Below are positions 48,501 to 60,269 of a stretch of DNA of 64,000 bases, in pieces. This stretch comes from Sarcocystis neurona (taxonomy: Eukaryota; Apicomplexa; Conoidasida; Eucoccidiorida; Sarcocystidae): NCBI GenBank assembly GCA_000727475.1, contig KL647299.1:2742777-2806776 (forward strand). Reading direction: 5' to 3'. Both the position numbers and the translations under genes were made by a program. Below the pieces are notes generated by a model, which ran no database searches, was not told the DNA's origin, and saw only the letters and a program-made list of their open reading frames with translations. The stretch's first letter is position 1. Every line of letters begins with the position of its first letter.

Positions 48501-51500
48501 GCCGCGAGAGAACCAGCATCGTGACAAAGCATGAAGCGGAATCACATCAGGTATCGGCAAGTCAAAAGCAAGTAAGACGTCTGTGAGTAACACTATGTCT
48601 TGATGTGTGCGACCGTCAAAAAAGTTGGATACGAAAGTTCTTGCAAATTTGCGCAAGTGCACTTTGTTCGATGTTGAGAAAGCCTTCTCCTAAACCGTAA
48701 CAGACGTGCTCGGTTGTTAGTACAGGAATCGGCTTCCAGAGTAAGTTCTCTAGTAAATCCTTCTGTACGCACACTATCTTGCTTGCGGAATAGCTTTTCG
48801 TCGCGGCTGGTGTTCCTACGGTTGCGGAAGCTTAAAGATTTTGGGACATCATCTTGAAGGCGCTCCCGTGTTCCCGCGAAAATAGTTACCGTCCCTTTCT
48901 TAAGAGAACAAGGGTGTCGACCGAGTGCACGAACCGGTGTTAGGAACACCATACCATCGCTTCTGACATAGAGACTGCTCCTGTTATATTGAGGAAAGCA
49001 TGCTACATTTTTGGTGCCCACAGTTTATGGTGGCAAGAGCCCTGCCCACACTTGATGGTAACAAGGGCCCGTTACGGACGACGGGCTCACACGTGGACCA
49101 ACCGGAAGCGCCTGCTACTAAGACTCTTTCTCTCTTGACTTCGCGTCACCTGGCAGAGGATGCGCACTGCTGCCGTAGAGGAAGATTATGCGCTTACGAG
49201 CTGCACGCGCCAGGTCGATGCTACGGTCGCGCCTGAAGTGTAAACTGTCTAAAACGCCTTGCAGACTTCGCCCAAATATGGCTCGCAATTGACAGTATCA
49301 GGAATCTGTGATCACGCTCGCGACGCGCCACGTAACCACACGTCTGCTGAGCAAAGTACCTGCTCACCAACGTTACTGCCTTTGCCCTCCGTCCGCGGTA
49401 CTTTTTGATATTTCGGCCACTCTGGTCCGTGCTTGTGCTCCGTGGACTCCGTCTTTGCCCTCCGTCCGCGGTACTTTTTAATATTTCGGCCACTCTGGTC
49501 CGTGCTTGTGCCCTATGGACTCCGTCTTTTGTGGAAACGTCGTGCACAACAGATCTTCCACTCCTGGTGTGTACTATTACTATCACTGCTACTGGTCATT
49601 CTATGCCGCGACTGATGTGGCCCTAATGTACTTTTTCCCGCTGCCAGAAACGACACACACAATGCTACGGAGCGTCAAGCTGGAACGTAGGGCGTTCAAG
49701 CATCACGTCCATCCCGGCACGCAGCACACACTTCCGCGTATGGGTAACTCCCGAAGTGGGCGCGCCGTCGACGGCTGAATGTCCTGTACGGATACCGTAC
49801 GCGTACTTGTGAGTGTGTATGCTTCTCCAAAAAATCGTTAGCTGCATCGAAACGAAAGGAGGCCATTTGCGCTTTCGCAGCAGAGTGAGGTCGCACAGTT
49901 GTGACAGCCGTGTATCCGCCAGAAGGCGTGTCCAGGTTTTTGCGCAGTGGTTGTCGCAGCACCTGGACAAGACTTGACTCCAACGATGCACAGTTATGTA
50001 GGTCACTACCCACGAAACACACATGTACTCCAACAAAAGCTATGGGAGCTCGCATTTCAGAAGGAGGTCAGGCAATTTGGGTCTCCGACACTGGTGCCTG
50101 GTCACCCACTACATCCAGCTGACACAACTGGAAATGAACCACGTTTCGTCCAAGGGACTTCCAGCGGTTGACAGCTGGAATTCCTTTCCCGGTGTATCAG
50201 CCAATGATCATACGGAAGAGCGAGATCCTCCAGCGTTCTTGTGGCTGCGCAGAAAACTATGCCAGGAAGAAAGGGCTGTCTTCAATATCGACTCTTACGA
50301 TGTGGTGTTTGTGGCTTACAACCGTTACTTCGCAAATTACAGTAATTCGCGCAACGTAGCACACGTAGCATTGGTAACTGCCGCAGTGGATTTGCCAGAA
50401 AGTGACTGCAACCATGTAGCTCCTCTACGCATGCAGACGATGTGCGTTCGAGCAGACGTTCAGCAGCTGACCTTGCAAACTGGGCGTTCTGCCACGCTTC
50501 TGGATACCTACAAAGTTCCTCTGCATCTTGTTGATATATCTGCTCTCGGCGGGTGTACGTTATTTATGTCTCACCGCATCTTGTGTGTCGCGGGGGTAGT
50601 ACGGTACAATGCAAGAGGAATTTTCTTTTGCGGAACTGACGGTGCACTGGCAGGTGTCGCATGCTCCACACAGCGCCCTATATGTATACATCGGTGTATA
50701 CCGATGTAAAGTTTGCATATAATTCCTCCGTCGATACACGCGCCTACAACTATGTGGATTTATACGTATCTGTAGATGAACGTCTGCACGACTGTCCGTA
50801 CGGACGTTGCCAGTCCTTGCGCATGCCCTGGGAACTTTCGCCCGTGGTCCTTCAAAGGGAAATCTTCGCAGAAATTCTATACGTTATTCATATTTCGGCA
50901 GAACAGCGCCGTCCCCGAGCCTCTGCGGACGACACAAGAATAAATGCAGCTTCTTTCCGTACATGCAGGCATGTACATATTTACATACGGCTCACTCAAT
51001 TAGAGCCGAACTTACACATGTGTACGGCCCCGCCACTCTAACACTAACGAGGTAAACGACTCACGAGGATACATCTTGCAGCGAAACACGGCGCGACGCC
51101 CCTCAGGGCGTTTTTTTCTTTCGCACTCTTTCGTCCCTCGCAATTTCCCTTTTGAAGGAGAATCCCTTCGTGTCTTTGAACAGGGTGGCATGGTCTATTG
51201 CGTCTCGATACCCTCCACGCATACAGGCGGTGCACGCGCCGTGGCCGTGAAGCGTGCATTCGTGGAGCCAGGAATGCTTCCGCTTGAGAACGTTTGGACG
51301 GGATGTCTGGCTTTCTCTCTGCGTTTTTCATAACGTCATTTAGAATCTCTCCTCTCTCGTTTGACGCTTCTTAATCTCTCCGGAGTTGGTGTGCTGGGCG
51401 CGTCGGCAGCTTTCCCTTGCAAGCCTGGCTCAGGCTTGTAGCAGCTGGGGTTTCCCGTGCCCGCTGTAGACGACTGACTATTACGTACGCTACTACCACA

Positions 51501-51930
51501 TTCTTCGCATATGCAGTCTTAGAGCGGGGACTTCGCACGAGTAGACACACATAAGACAGCACTCGCACCTACCCGCTTCCACCAAATACGTGTGTGTACG
51601 TACCTCGACGCAAGTATAGACATATACGTAACATGTAGACGCATACAGCATATATGTATATATATGTAAATATATGTGTAAGTGTGGTAGCCGAGTACGT
51701 GTATCGCAGGTGGGGCCGTACACACATAATTTGAGTATAAAGGGGAATAAATCTATCTTCAACGAGCGTATAGATATATAGGCTGAATTTGTGTGGTGCA
51801 CACACATAGGCGACTCTGCCTCCACTAACGTGTCACACAAGTACGTGGGGATTTTGAAAGTTGAGTCCTGCACACGAAGCGACTGTCCCTCAGATGAGAT
51901 CGCCTGAACGTGGAAAACTTTCTGCGTCGT
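45534..51930. other. gene-poor segment
   Basis: No supported gene. The most notable frame is 50023-50709 (+), 228 codons from an ATG, with unremarkable composition and no recognisable motif. A 73-bp duplication at 49384 and an ACATAT microsatellite near 51590-51700 are the only repeats of note. The coding strand switches from minus to plus across this gap. Confidence 0.45.
49384..49529. repeat. 73-bp tandem duplication
   Basis: Two head-to-tail copies (49384-49456 and 49457-49529), each from GCCCTCCGTCCGCGGTACTT to GGACTCCGTCTTT. They differ at only a few positions, for example GATATT versus AATATT. The unit is not a multiple of three, so any frame through it shifts between copies. Confidence 0.9.
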
Positions 51931-52080
51931 TGACATGTGGAAGCTTCTGTCGCGACGAAGCCTCTTGGGTCCCGGGCAGCGTCGGCTGCATCTCCTGCAC
52001 CCCTGGAGGTACGCTCTCTGCTGCGTGTGACGCAGTTGCTGAGTGTACGGCGCTGCTGCTGCCGTCGATTTTGCAGGAAA

Positions 52081-54171
52081 ATGCACTTCTCTACGAGGAA
52101 AGGAGCTGCAGAACGAGGCTGTCGGCGGCTGCGGCCGGGGCAACGCCGCCTACCAGCGGGAGTTTGGGCAACCGAAGCTGACGCAGCGTCATCCCCAGCT
52201 TCGTCAGCAGCAGAGTCGGCGGCGGCAACCTCGGCGGCAGGTACAGCAGCAGGATGGCCAGCCGAACGTGTCCGCCGAGCGGCAGCGTTTTCTGCAGGGG
52301 ACGCCTCTGCAACTCCGGAACTGCCGGGCGATGCAGCCGGGTCACCAAGAGGATCAACAGCAGGGGCAGGGGCGACAGAAGCAACGGCAGCAGGAGGAGC
52401 ACGGTCTCTGATAGACGCAAAGCACAAAGTATCCAACCGAGGAGAACTAGGCGGGTCGCCTTCGCGAGCGATATGCATTGACCTCAGTTCAGATACTGAT
52501 GAAGATTTTCCTGTAGTATGTGTTGAGGATGCGGCGTTGCAGGGGGAGGGGGAGCGGGGACAAGCCGCAGCCTCTTCAGAGATTTTGCTGCGACAGACGG
52601 GCTCTCTGTTCCCGGCCTATGCCCCGCCTGCGATTGTTGGCGGCGCAGCTTCTGCTGCTGCCGTCGCTGTTGCTGCTACTGGGATAGGTGGAGTGCGGCA
52701 CGGGCGGGAGAAGCCTACCGCTGTAGACGGAGACAGAAGTGACGCGCTGTTGGCAGCAGAGAAGGCAGGTGCAGCAGACGCAGAAGAAAAGAAGAGAGCC
52801 CACCGGGCGTCTGCATCTCAAGAGCAGCAGGAAACGGCTACCCAAGCACTACCAGAAAATCTCACACAAGGACGCAGCGACAGTAGCACGGGTCACCCGC
52901 AGACGACGCCGTCGGACTTCCCTGGTGCCGACACTACGGCTGCCAGGCAGTCGTCGAACATCGGCTGCGGCGTCAGGAGTACGACGACCTGCAGCACACA
53001 TCACCACAGCCCCCGCTTCAGCACCAAGAACATCAGGAGCAGCAACAGCAGCAGCAGCACTGCGGTCATCAGCACAAGTACGTACAGCGGCAGCAGCAAC
53101 GACAGCGGCGCTTTTTTAGGTGGCCTCCCTTCAAAGAGTACCGCTGACGCAGGAGACGCTAGCAGTCCTGAAGCCAGCAACAGCGCGTGGTTAACAGTGG
53201 GGAAGAGTTTTGACGCTTCTTTGTTGTTGCCTTCAGCTGCGACGGACGGCACCACAGCCTCCTCGACGCTCAGCGACGGGACCAGTGCCGCCCTGTGGAG
53301 TCGACTGCAGGTGTGGCAGAATGCCCCCGCCCGTCAGGGACAAGCTGCGGAAGCACGCGCAGCAGCAGCAGCGGCTCGACCACCAGCAGCAGCAGCCTTT
53401 GCGTCACTTGTAGCCCTGTCTCCCCCAGGACCCCGCCGAGAAGGCCTCGTGCGAGAAACGGCAGCAGATGCGCACCCGAAGGAGCTGCTGCTCCAGGACA
53501 GCGATAGTGGGTTGCTGCACGTGAAGCTGCTACTTGAGGCGGACGAGGCCAAGCTTAAGAAGCAACGAGCAGATTCCGCTCTCACGTGTAAAGGCGAGCA
53601 GCGAGTTCGACGGATCGAAGCAGCATCGGCTGGGGCAGCTGCTGCTGCTGGCGGGGAGTCTCCCTCGTCGCTCCATCTTGTAGACTTCGAAGTGGAAAAG
53701 CTCTTGGGTACGCACCGCAGCAGCAGTCGTCGGAGCAGACGCGGCAGCCGGAGCAGCAGGGGCAGCAGGAGCAGTCGCAGCAGCAGCAGCGGTCGGAGCA
53801 GGGTCGGCAGCAGCGTCACAGCAACAGGCGGTAGTTCGGACAAAGACAGGGCCCGCTCGGACGGCGACAGCGTAGCAGCACGGGGGAAGAAGAAGCTTCG
53901 GGAGAAAACATTTACGCCGCTGTCTTCCGCAGATTCGAGAAAGAGAGGAAGAACGGAAGCAGCAGGGGCTGTCTCCGGCATCCGGCCGGGCTTGCGGTTG
54001 CTACCGTTCACACGGACCGGCGCGCGTGGCTGCAAGAAGGAGGTGGCACGAGTCAAGCAGCAGCGGGAGAAGCTCGCATTTCAATCGTCGAACAAATCAC
54101 CTTCCCCTCCGCAGCTCCACGCCGCCCTACCTCCCTCACGAAGAGATGCGGCTCTCTTCTATGACCGGTAG
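52081..54171 (+). CDS. Ser/Ala/Arg-rich protein with a SUMO-interaction-like motif
   Basis: 696 residues from the first in-frame ATG at 52081; the frame is open back to about 51937, and a TTTTGCAG acceptor lies just before the ATG, so an upstream exon may exist. Most of the chain is low-complexity. Three parts stand out. Residues about 131-150 read AICIDLSSDTDEDFPVVCVE, a hydrophobic-acidic SUMO-interaction motif followed at once by a second candidate (VVCVED). Residues near 540-570 (SLHLVDFEVEKLLG) may fold. Then comes an Arg/Ser repeat block (RRSRRGSRSSRGSRSSRS) followed by basic stretches (GKKKLREK, SRKRGR). SR-type repeats and SIMs are typical of nuclear proteins in RNA processing or chromatin, so a nuclear location is inferred. 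I recognise no enzyme domain. Confidence 0.55.
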   Translation: MHFSTRKGAAERGCRRLRPGQRRLPAGVWATEADAASSPASSAAESAAATSAAGTAAGWPAERVRRAAAFSAGDASATPELPGDAAGSPRGSTAGAGATEATAAGGARSLIDAKHKVSNRGELGGSPSRAICIDLSSDTDEDFPVVCVEDAALQGEGERGQAAASSEILLRQTGSLFPAYAPPAIVGGAASAAAVAVAATGIGGVRHGREKPTAVDGDRSDALLAAEKAGAADAEEKKRAHRASASQEQQETATQALPENLTQGRSDSSTGHPQTTPSDFPGADTTAARQSSNIGCGVRSTTTCSTHHHSPRFSTKNIRSSNSSSSTAVISTSTYSGSSNDSGAFLGGLPSKSTADAGDASSPEASNSAWLTVGKSFDASLLLPSAATDGTTASSTLSDGTSAALWSRLQVWQNAPARQGQAAEARAAAAAARPPAAAAFASLVALSPPGPRREGLVRETAADAHPKELLLQDSDSGLLHVKLLLEADEAKLKKQRADSALTCKGEQRVRRIEAASAGAAAAAGGESPSSLHLVDFEVEKLLGTHRSSSRRSRRGSRSSRGSRSSRSSSSGRSRVGSSVTATGGSSDKDRARSDGDSVAARGKKKLREKTFTPLSSADSRKRGRTEAAGAVSGIRPGLRLLPFTRTGARGCKKEVARVKQQREKLAFQSSNKSPSPPQLHAALPPSRRDAALFYDR
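52471..52530 (+). other. candidate tandem SUMO-interacting motifs
   Basis: A hydrophobic core ICIDL is directly followed by a Ser/Asp/Glu run (SSDTDED), which matches the classic SIM layout. A second hydrophobic patch, FPVVCVED, follows. The rest of the surrounding 150 residues is Ala/Gly/Ser filler, so this island is unusually specific. Confidence 0.5.
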
Positions 54172-54898
54172 GCCGCCCAGGCGAGACTCTGACGTCGCTA
54201 TCGCCTCTGACGTAGGCTGCAGCGCACAGCTGCTTTTGCGCTTGAACGAAGGGAGTCGATTGTTGGTGATAACTAACTTCGATTTTAAACTCCACGTTAG
54301 CCCAGATAAACTTTAGTTCAGCTGCTTCCGGGGAGGCCGCCGTGTAGCTGCGAACCTTTTCAAGAGAGGGCTTCTCTTCGGACGCGCGCCGGCACACAGG
54401 CGAGACTACTTGTGTTGCTGGCTGGCGGCTGCGAGGCAGTCTACCTTGCGAAGGCGGACGTAGCGGGGGTCTCTACACGCAGTTACGGTCTGAGGCGCGG
54501 AGAGAACACCGACGCCCGCTAGCGCACCAGCAGGCTGAGAGCAGTTAGGGCATTGCATACACAAAAAGAGGAGAAGCCACAGGGGCAGCGACACTCTTTA
54601 CCTTTTGAGATGGGCTACGCTCCCTGCAGCACTACATCCTCGGCGGGGGCAGTGCTGCATCAGAGGGAAAGTCTTTGATGGTTGAACTCGCCGTGAAGTG
54701 GACTGCGTTTGCTGCCTGACGTGCTGTGGACAAGAAGCTGCGGCATGCCGTGGCAGCGGTACAAAAGCGGCTTTCTGTGTTTCTCTCCGTCTCTGTTCTC
54801 TCCTCGTATGCTGCTCCGCACCGTTGCTTGCTGCCCTAGCCGTCGCTGTCCCTCCTGCTGTGCGCGTGGTCTGCGGCTGCTGCTGGCTGTCGCCGCAG
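54172..54898. other. intergenic or 5' region between two plus-strand genes
   Basis: About 730 bases with no convincing frame. It includes the presumed 3' end of the gene at 52-54 kb and the promoter/5' leader of the next. A Cys/Leu-rich open frame runs from a GTG at 54698 into the downstream gene, but has no ATG until 54899. Confidence 0.45.
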
Positions 54899-57800
54899 AT
54901 GACAGGACTGCGTCTTCGGCTGACTGTTCGCTTGCGTAGCTTGTCGCGGTTTCCACAAGAGTCTGTACCCGCGTGGTTGCATTGCTGCGCCGCCCCTGCG
55001 CTTCCCTTTTTCGTGGGACTCACCTGCAGACTGCCGTACGTCGTTCTACCATGCGCGTCGGCCAGAGACACGTGCGCGCCAGCAGGGGAGCTGGCGGACT
55101 GGCCTTCTGTCTCTTCCGCGACGTGTCCGCAGTCGTCGTCGCCTGTGTGGTTCAGACCCCAGTTGATGCCGCATTTGAGGCGTCACGGGCAGCTGCAGCA
55201 GGGAAGCACCGAACCGCCTCGCGAGGGAAACACAGATGTCTTGGCAGCCGGAGGACGTGCAGGAGCGGCAGCAGCGACAGAGGCACTGCTGACGCAGCTG
55301 CAGGCGCTTACAGGGTTCCCCGCGGCGCGGCAGCCGCGTCTTCCTTTTCCTCGACGTTGCCTGTCTTCTGCTGCGTCGCGTCTCCCCTGTTGGTCGTGGC
55401 TGCGTTGCCGGTCGCGTTCTTGCTCCAAAAGGATCGCGGCGAACGGTGCCGCAGGAGCTCACCACCCGCGCAGCCACGTAGGCCACAGCAGCACAAACGG
55501 GAGCTGCAGCAGCGGCGACAGCCAGCAACTTAATGTTGGGTCGAGGGAAACAAGGTTTACGTCGGAAGGCGCGGGTGGGGAAACTGCGAAGTTTGGCAGC
55601 GATTTGTTGGCTGCCCAGGTGACGTTTGATGCGGAGGGCGACGAGACAGGAGACAGCCTTTTTCTCCATGGAAATCGAGCTGGACGGAGGAAGTCAAAGG
55701 AGGGGGACGGCCAGGGAGACGGCTTCAACGGCCACGCTGTGGGGAGTGTCGGGAGTCGCGCAGAAATCGTTGAACACGGTGGTGGAGAGACCACCGGTGT
55801 TCTCTCCAGCGAGAAGGAGGTCGCGAGTGTTGCTAGTGGCGTCGCAGCAGATAAGGCTGTGCTCACGCTGCAACTGCACCGCATGCAGCAGCGCTTGCAT
55901 GCGAACAGCCGGCGACATCCGACAGTACCTGCTGGGTGGCTGCGGCTGGTTCTTTTCCAGCCGATGCTGATGCTGCTGGCGGGCAACGCCTCGCTGCAGC
56001 AGCAGCAGCAGAGGCAGCTGGCACTTCTCGAGACGGCGTGCACCTTCTGCCGCACAGCTGTGCCGCTGCAGCTACTTCGGGTGCTGCTGCGGACCATTCG
56101 AAGTAGTCCTGCTGAGATTTTCAGCTCCTGGCGCAACACTCTGTCGCTTCTCACTCGAACTGTCGCGCTGTCGCAAGAGCCTCCGCACCAGCAGCAGCAG
56201 CCGCCGCCAACTGCCAGCAGTGGCAGTCGCAGCAGCTGTGCGGGCGACAGCAGCTCCACCGGCGGCGAGGGCAGGGACGGCTGCAGGGGTCCTCTGCAGG
56301 ACGCTGCCGCTGTGAGCAGCGAACTTGCTTCCTTACAAAGGAGCGCAGCTCTGGAGCGTGTGTGGACGGAATTCTTCTTCTACGTGGCAGGAAATGATCT
56401 GCTTGGCTTCGACGTCGGAGTGCTGCGGGCCTTTGCGGCTGACCTCTTGCGGCTGCTGTGGCGCCTAGGGCAGCCACCGCGGCCGCAGCACGAGGCACAC
56501 CAGAGGGATGGGCAGCACGAAGAACTGGCCCCGCAGCACCAGCAGGATTTTCTGTGCAAGCGCGTGGGAATGGAACTGCTCTTCAACGCCGTGTTGTCGT
56601 GCGAGGTGGGAGCGGGACACGTGAGCTTCGCTGCTGCGGCGGTCCAGGCGCTGCTGCAGCTCCAGCTGTACACGGCCAGTTCTGCTCAAGACGGCGACAA
56701 CACGGCGATAGAACAACTCGAGGTAGGTGTCTTTCATCTCGTTTTTTTCCGTCGTTCGCTGCTTCTTCGCTGACAGGCCTGTAAGAGGCTCCGCGGCGCC
56801 GCACGCACTCCTCTCTTCATGGACACTCGTGTAGACGCCTCTCTACCAAGGGAGAGACGTTGTACCGGCGCAATGCGCGGACGTAGGGAAGAGGAATTCT
56901 GACTCGATGTAGGACTCTGCGTGGTCGAATGCAAGTGGCTTTGCGCCACCGTTTTTGACGTTCCCGTCAAGCGGCGCGCGCGCCTGCATATGCACATACG
57001 GTCGTGGAGGGCGTCCACGTAGTTGTGGTCCTGCCCTGCATGCCTGTTCGAGAAATATAACGTTGAGGAAATAGACAAACCCACGGCGTGGACCTCTGCG
57101 TATATATGTTGAGTGTGTCTAATGCAGACAGGCACACACGGCGGAGGCGCAAACGCGGTTTGCAGCTGCTGCAGCCGCCAGCCGGGATGTCAGCTTGTCG
57201 GTGCTGCTCGCGTCTCCTGGCGCCTGCGACCGCTCGAGAGACGCCGTTGCCGGAGACAGACGCACGCGTGACTTCTTGTGGCCCGTCTCTTCCCAGTTAG
57301 CCGCACGCTGCAATGCCCAGAAAAGACATCCCAACAATGCAGAGCTGTGTACACATATCTGTGTGTCTGTGTGTGGATGGGGGGGGGTGGGGCTGCATGC
57401 ACCTACATATATATATGTGTGGAAGTATGGGTATTACGGATGACTTGTGTTTGCCGTCGTTAATGCGCGAAGGAATGTAATAACCGCACCTGTTGCATCT
57501 GCTTCCGCGCAGAGACGTAGAAGACACACTCGTCGTGGCAGCCCGTGTTCACGCGTGGCTGTTGCAAGTCAACCGCGCGGAGCTTCTTTCTCGGGCAGCA
57601 GAGCGCGTCTACTCCGCCTCTTGGCATGTGGAGGCTGCGCGCACCAGCCGAAGTCTGCCCTCGGGGTGACACACATACCTGACACCGCGTGTCCAAGTAT
57701 CTTTCTCTCTGTGTGTAATCAAATATATGTGTAGCGGTCGCCCGGGGAGCGGGAGGAGGCTCGTGCGATGCGCCTTACAGTCACTTGCGAAGTCCGCGGG

Positions 57801-58478
57801 CATCGAGTTTCCGTGTGTTTCTTCTGTGGGCCTGTGAAGTGTGCCTGCTGGCTTCCACCAGTGCTTTCTCTATAAAAAGCGTACCTGCTTACCTCGGGGT
57901 AGGTGCATCTGTGGAGGCAGAAAAAACGCGTGTTGAAGCCGGCCGTTGTGCGTGTCGACACGAGCGGGCGGCCGCTCAAGACAGGCCGCGCTGCTTCGTG
58001 TGCCCCTCCGCTTCCTCTTCTTTTCTTCTGAAGCGTCTCCGCATGCGATGCTGACGCCTATCGTGGAGTCGCTATTTTCTCACAGACGCATCTGCAGGAT
58101 GCGCGTCTTCCTCGGAAGCGTGTGAAGTTATTGACGTTTCTGAAAGGCCGTGTGCCGGAGGGGTCACCACCGGGAGGCATCGCTGTGCTGGGAGCGTCCT
58201 GGGCAAAGCAGTTCTTCCGCTGCTCACTGGCTGTGATACATTTAGTGCGCACGGACGACGCTGTCAGCGTCTGTGCGCGAGGCTGCCCCTGGCGCGGGGA
58301 CGTGCACCTGCGTGGAGACTGTCATGTTCGGAGGGTGCGGCGTTGTGCTGCTGTCACTCACACGCGAGAACATGAAGAGGGGTGTTCTGAGTGTTGCTGC
58401 TTCGACGAGGAACTCTCGTACATTTGTTCCAAAGAAGTCCAGAAAGGAGGGGTGTGCAGACAGCGAATACGTGCGTAA
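54899..58478 (+). CDS. multi-exon helical-repeat-like protein, unknown function
   Basis: Model: join(54899..56722, 57132..57346, 57513..57665, 57781..57898, 58086..58478), 900 residues; all four introns agree in phase (0, 2, 2, 0). The N-terminus (MTGLRLRLTVRLRSLSRF) is Arg/Leu-rich and could be a mitochondrial presequence. The first 300 residues are uncertain because another frame is also open there. From about 320 on, the chain is strongly helical: LLRVLLRTIRSSPAEIFSSW, RVWTEFFFYVAGNDLLGF, VGMELLFNAVLSCEVGAG. Later exons add DFLWPVSSQLAARC, VAARVHAWLLQVNRAELL, FRVFLLWACEVCLLA and GGIAVLGASWAKQFFRC. Long Gln/Ser insertions interrupt it. The pattern recalls alpha-solenoid organelle RNA-binding proteins, but I see no RAP or PPR motif, so this is only a guess. 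The 3' end is uncertain; a splice near 58470 (GTGCGTAAA) could continue the gene downstream. Confidence 0.5.
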
Positions 58479-60269
58479 AATAAGGGACAAAGCACACTCC
58501 CTTTCCGGTGCCTGCGTGTTTGTGTGGAAGCGGGCGCCTGTGGGAAGCCTGTGGCACGTCGAAGTGAAACAGCCGTGGAGCTGGGGCACCTCGTCTTGAC
58601 TGTGCAGGCGTTTATCGCCCTTTTTCTCAGCAATAGGACGCGGCGCGTCGTGAGAACCTCTCTTCCCCCTCCTCTTTCGTTTTACTAAAAAGCTGCTGTC
58701 TCACCCTGCGGAGGCGGGAACGGGAGAACGCATTCTTCGGCATTTGGGAGAGAGTTTTCCTTGGCAGGTCTCTGGTGTCTCCTTCTCGTTTTCTGTTGAA
58801 ATCGTGCTGCTGTCTCAAGCTGCAGCAGTGAAACGAAAAAACACTCTTCTTGGCCCCTTTGTTCGGGGGTTCACATTTTCAGCAAGTCGTTTGCTGCTGC
58901 TGCTGCTGGGGTGGCTTCTGCACAAGAAAACGACCTTCATGCGCTGCCCTCGCTGGGAAGTCTAGTCCTGTGCGCCCTCCCCAAACACGCGTACACACAC
59001 ACGTCCCTCCCTCTATGACGTGTTTTTGCATGAGCACACGTTGGCTGCCTTCTCGCGTACTGCTGCACCCGCTCGCAAAAAAGTCCTACGGGTTGCACAC
59101 AGATTGAAAATACTCCCCACGTAGGTACGCTCCCGGTTGTGTACACATTTCTGTACTACATCCCGTATCCTACAAGGTCAGGCGTCGCCAGACCTGTCCC
59201 GGGGAAAGCGCTGCGCGTACCGCCCGGAGAAACGTACGTGTGGGCAGACACACATGTGCTCACACACACTGACCTGACGTAGGCTTGACGACGTCTCGAC
59301 GGGACAGCTGGGAGAGTGTCTGTACGTAGAGAGACACCAGGAGGGAAGTTTTTTGAAGCCCGTGCATCGTGAGGTCGAGACAGCGCAGCTCAGTTTGTAT
59401 GCGTGTGGGTAGGGTGCCATGGGAGAGCAGTAGACTTCTTCTAAGAGGCTTGGTGACAGTGCGCACGGGCGAAGGATGCGTGATCCTCTTCACGGGTGTG
59501 CCGTTGTCGAAAGTAGTAATTTTCGGAAGAGAGTATCTGCGTGCCAAGTTGGCGACCGGCTTGAACTAGAAGTTCAACGACATCTCTAAGTCTGTCTACA
59601 GACAGGTCCCCGTTTTCCGCGTCGACAGCTCTGCGAGAACAGCTGCTGCTGCTGTTCGAGAGCGAGACGCCGTGCTGCTGAGGTGCTGCGTTGGTTGTCG
59701 AGTCTTGATTAGCTGCGGCTCGCGTGGTCACCGAAGAATGCTTCGCGCAAAGTCTTTGCTCCCGCTGCTGCCTTCGACTCAAAGACGAGGCAGGCTGCTG
59801 CTGCTGGATGGGAGAGAGAGGTCCTGCTGCTGCTGCGTGAGGCCTCTTTTAAAGTCGCCTGGCCTGGTCACACAGAGGCCGAGACGCACGTGGAAGCCCC
59901 GCTACGAGCACGAGGGCTCGTGCAGTCTCTCAAGAAGCGGCTTCGCTTAGACTCCGTTGCAGCTTCCTTCAGCCGCTTCCAGCTGCACGTCCCGCTTGGG
60001 TCCTTCGGTGCCATGGGTCTTCTGTCCCGTCTCCTCTCTTGGTTTCTTCTTTTTTTTCTTCTTCGTGTCCTTTCTTTCTTCCTTTTGTGGGCCGCGCTGC
60101 GGCTAACCCTCGGGAGTGGTGAAGCCGGGTGAATCCTACATACACGTGTTTGTTTACATGTTTCCCTCTTCCCCTACATTCACTCTGAATCACAGCCGGC
60201 TGTATTCAACTGCACCAAGGGGTCTTGTCTTGGGCGCCTTACGCGTGCTGCTGCTGCTGCTCCCTGCAG
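58479..60269. other. unresolved stretch, probably with further exons
   Basis: On the plus strand about 59719-60030, the frame containing FKVAWPGHTEAETHVEAPLR and LVQSLKKRLRLDSVAASFSR is clearly protein-like and may be an early exon of the next gene. On the minus strand 59441-59782, a frame with SVDRLRDVVELLVQAGRQLG and a stop at 59441 is equally protein-like. They overlap only slightly, so both could be real. The rest is Cys/Leu frames created by CTG-rich sequence and simple-repeat DNA. Confidence 0.35.
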
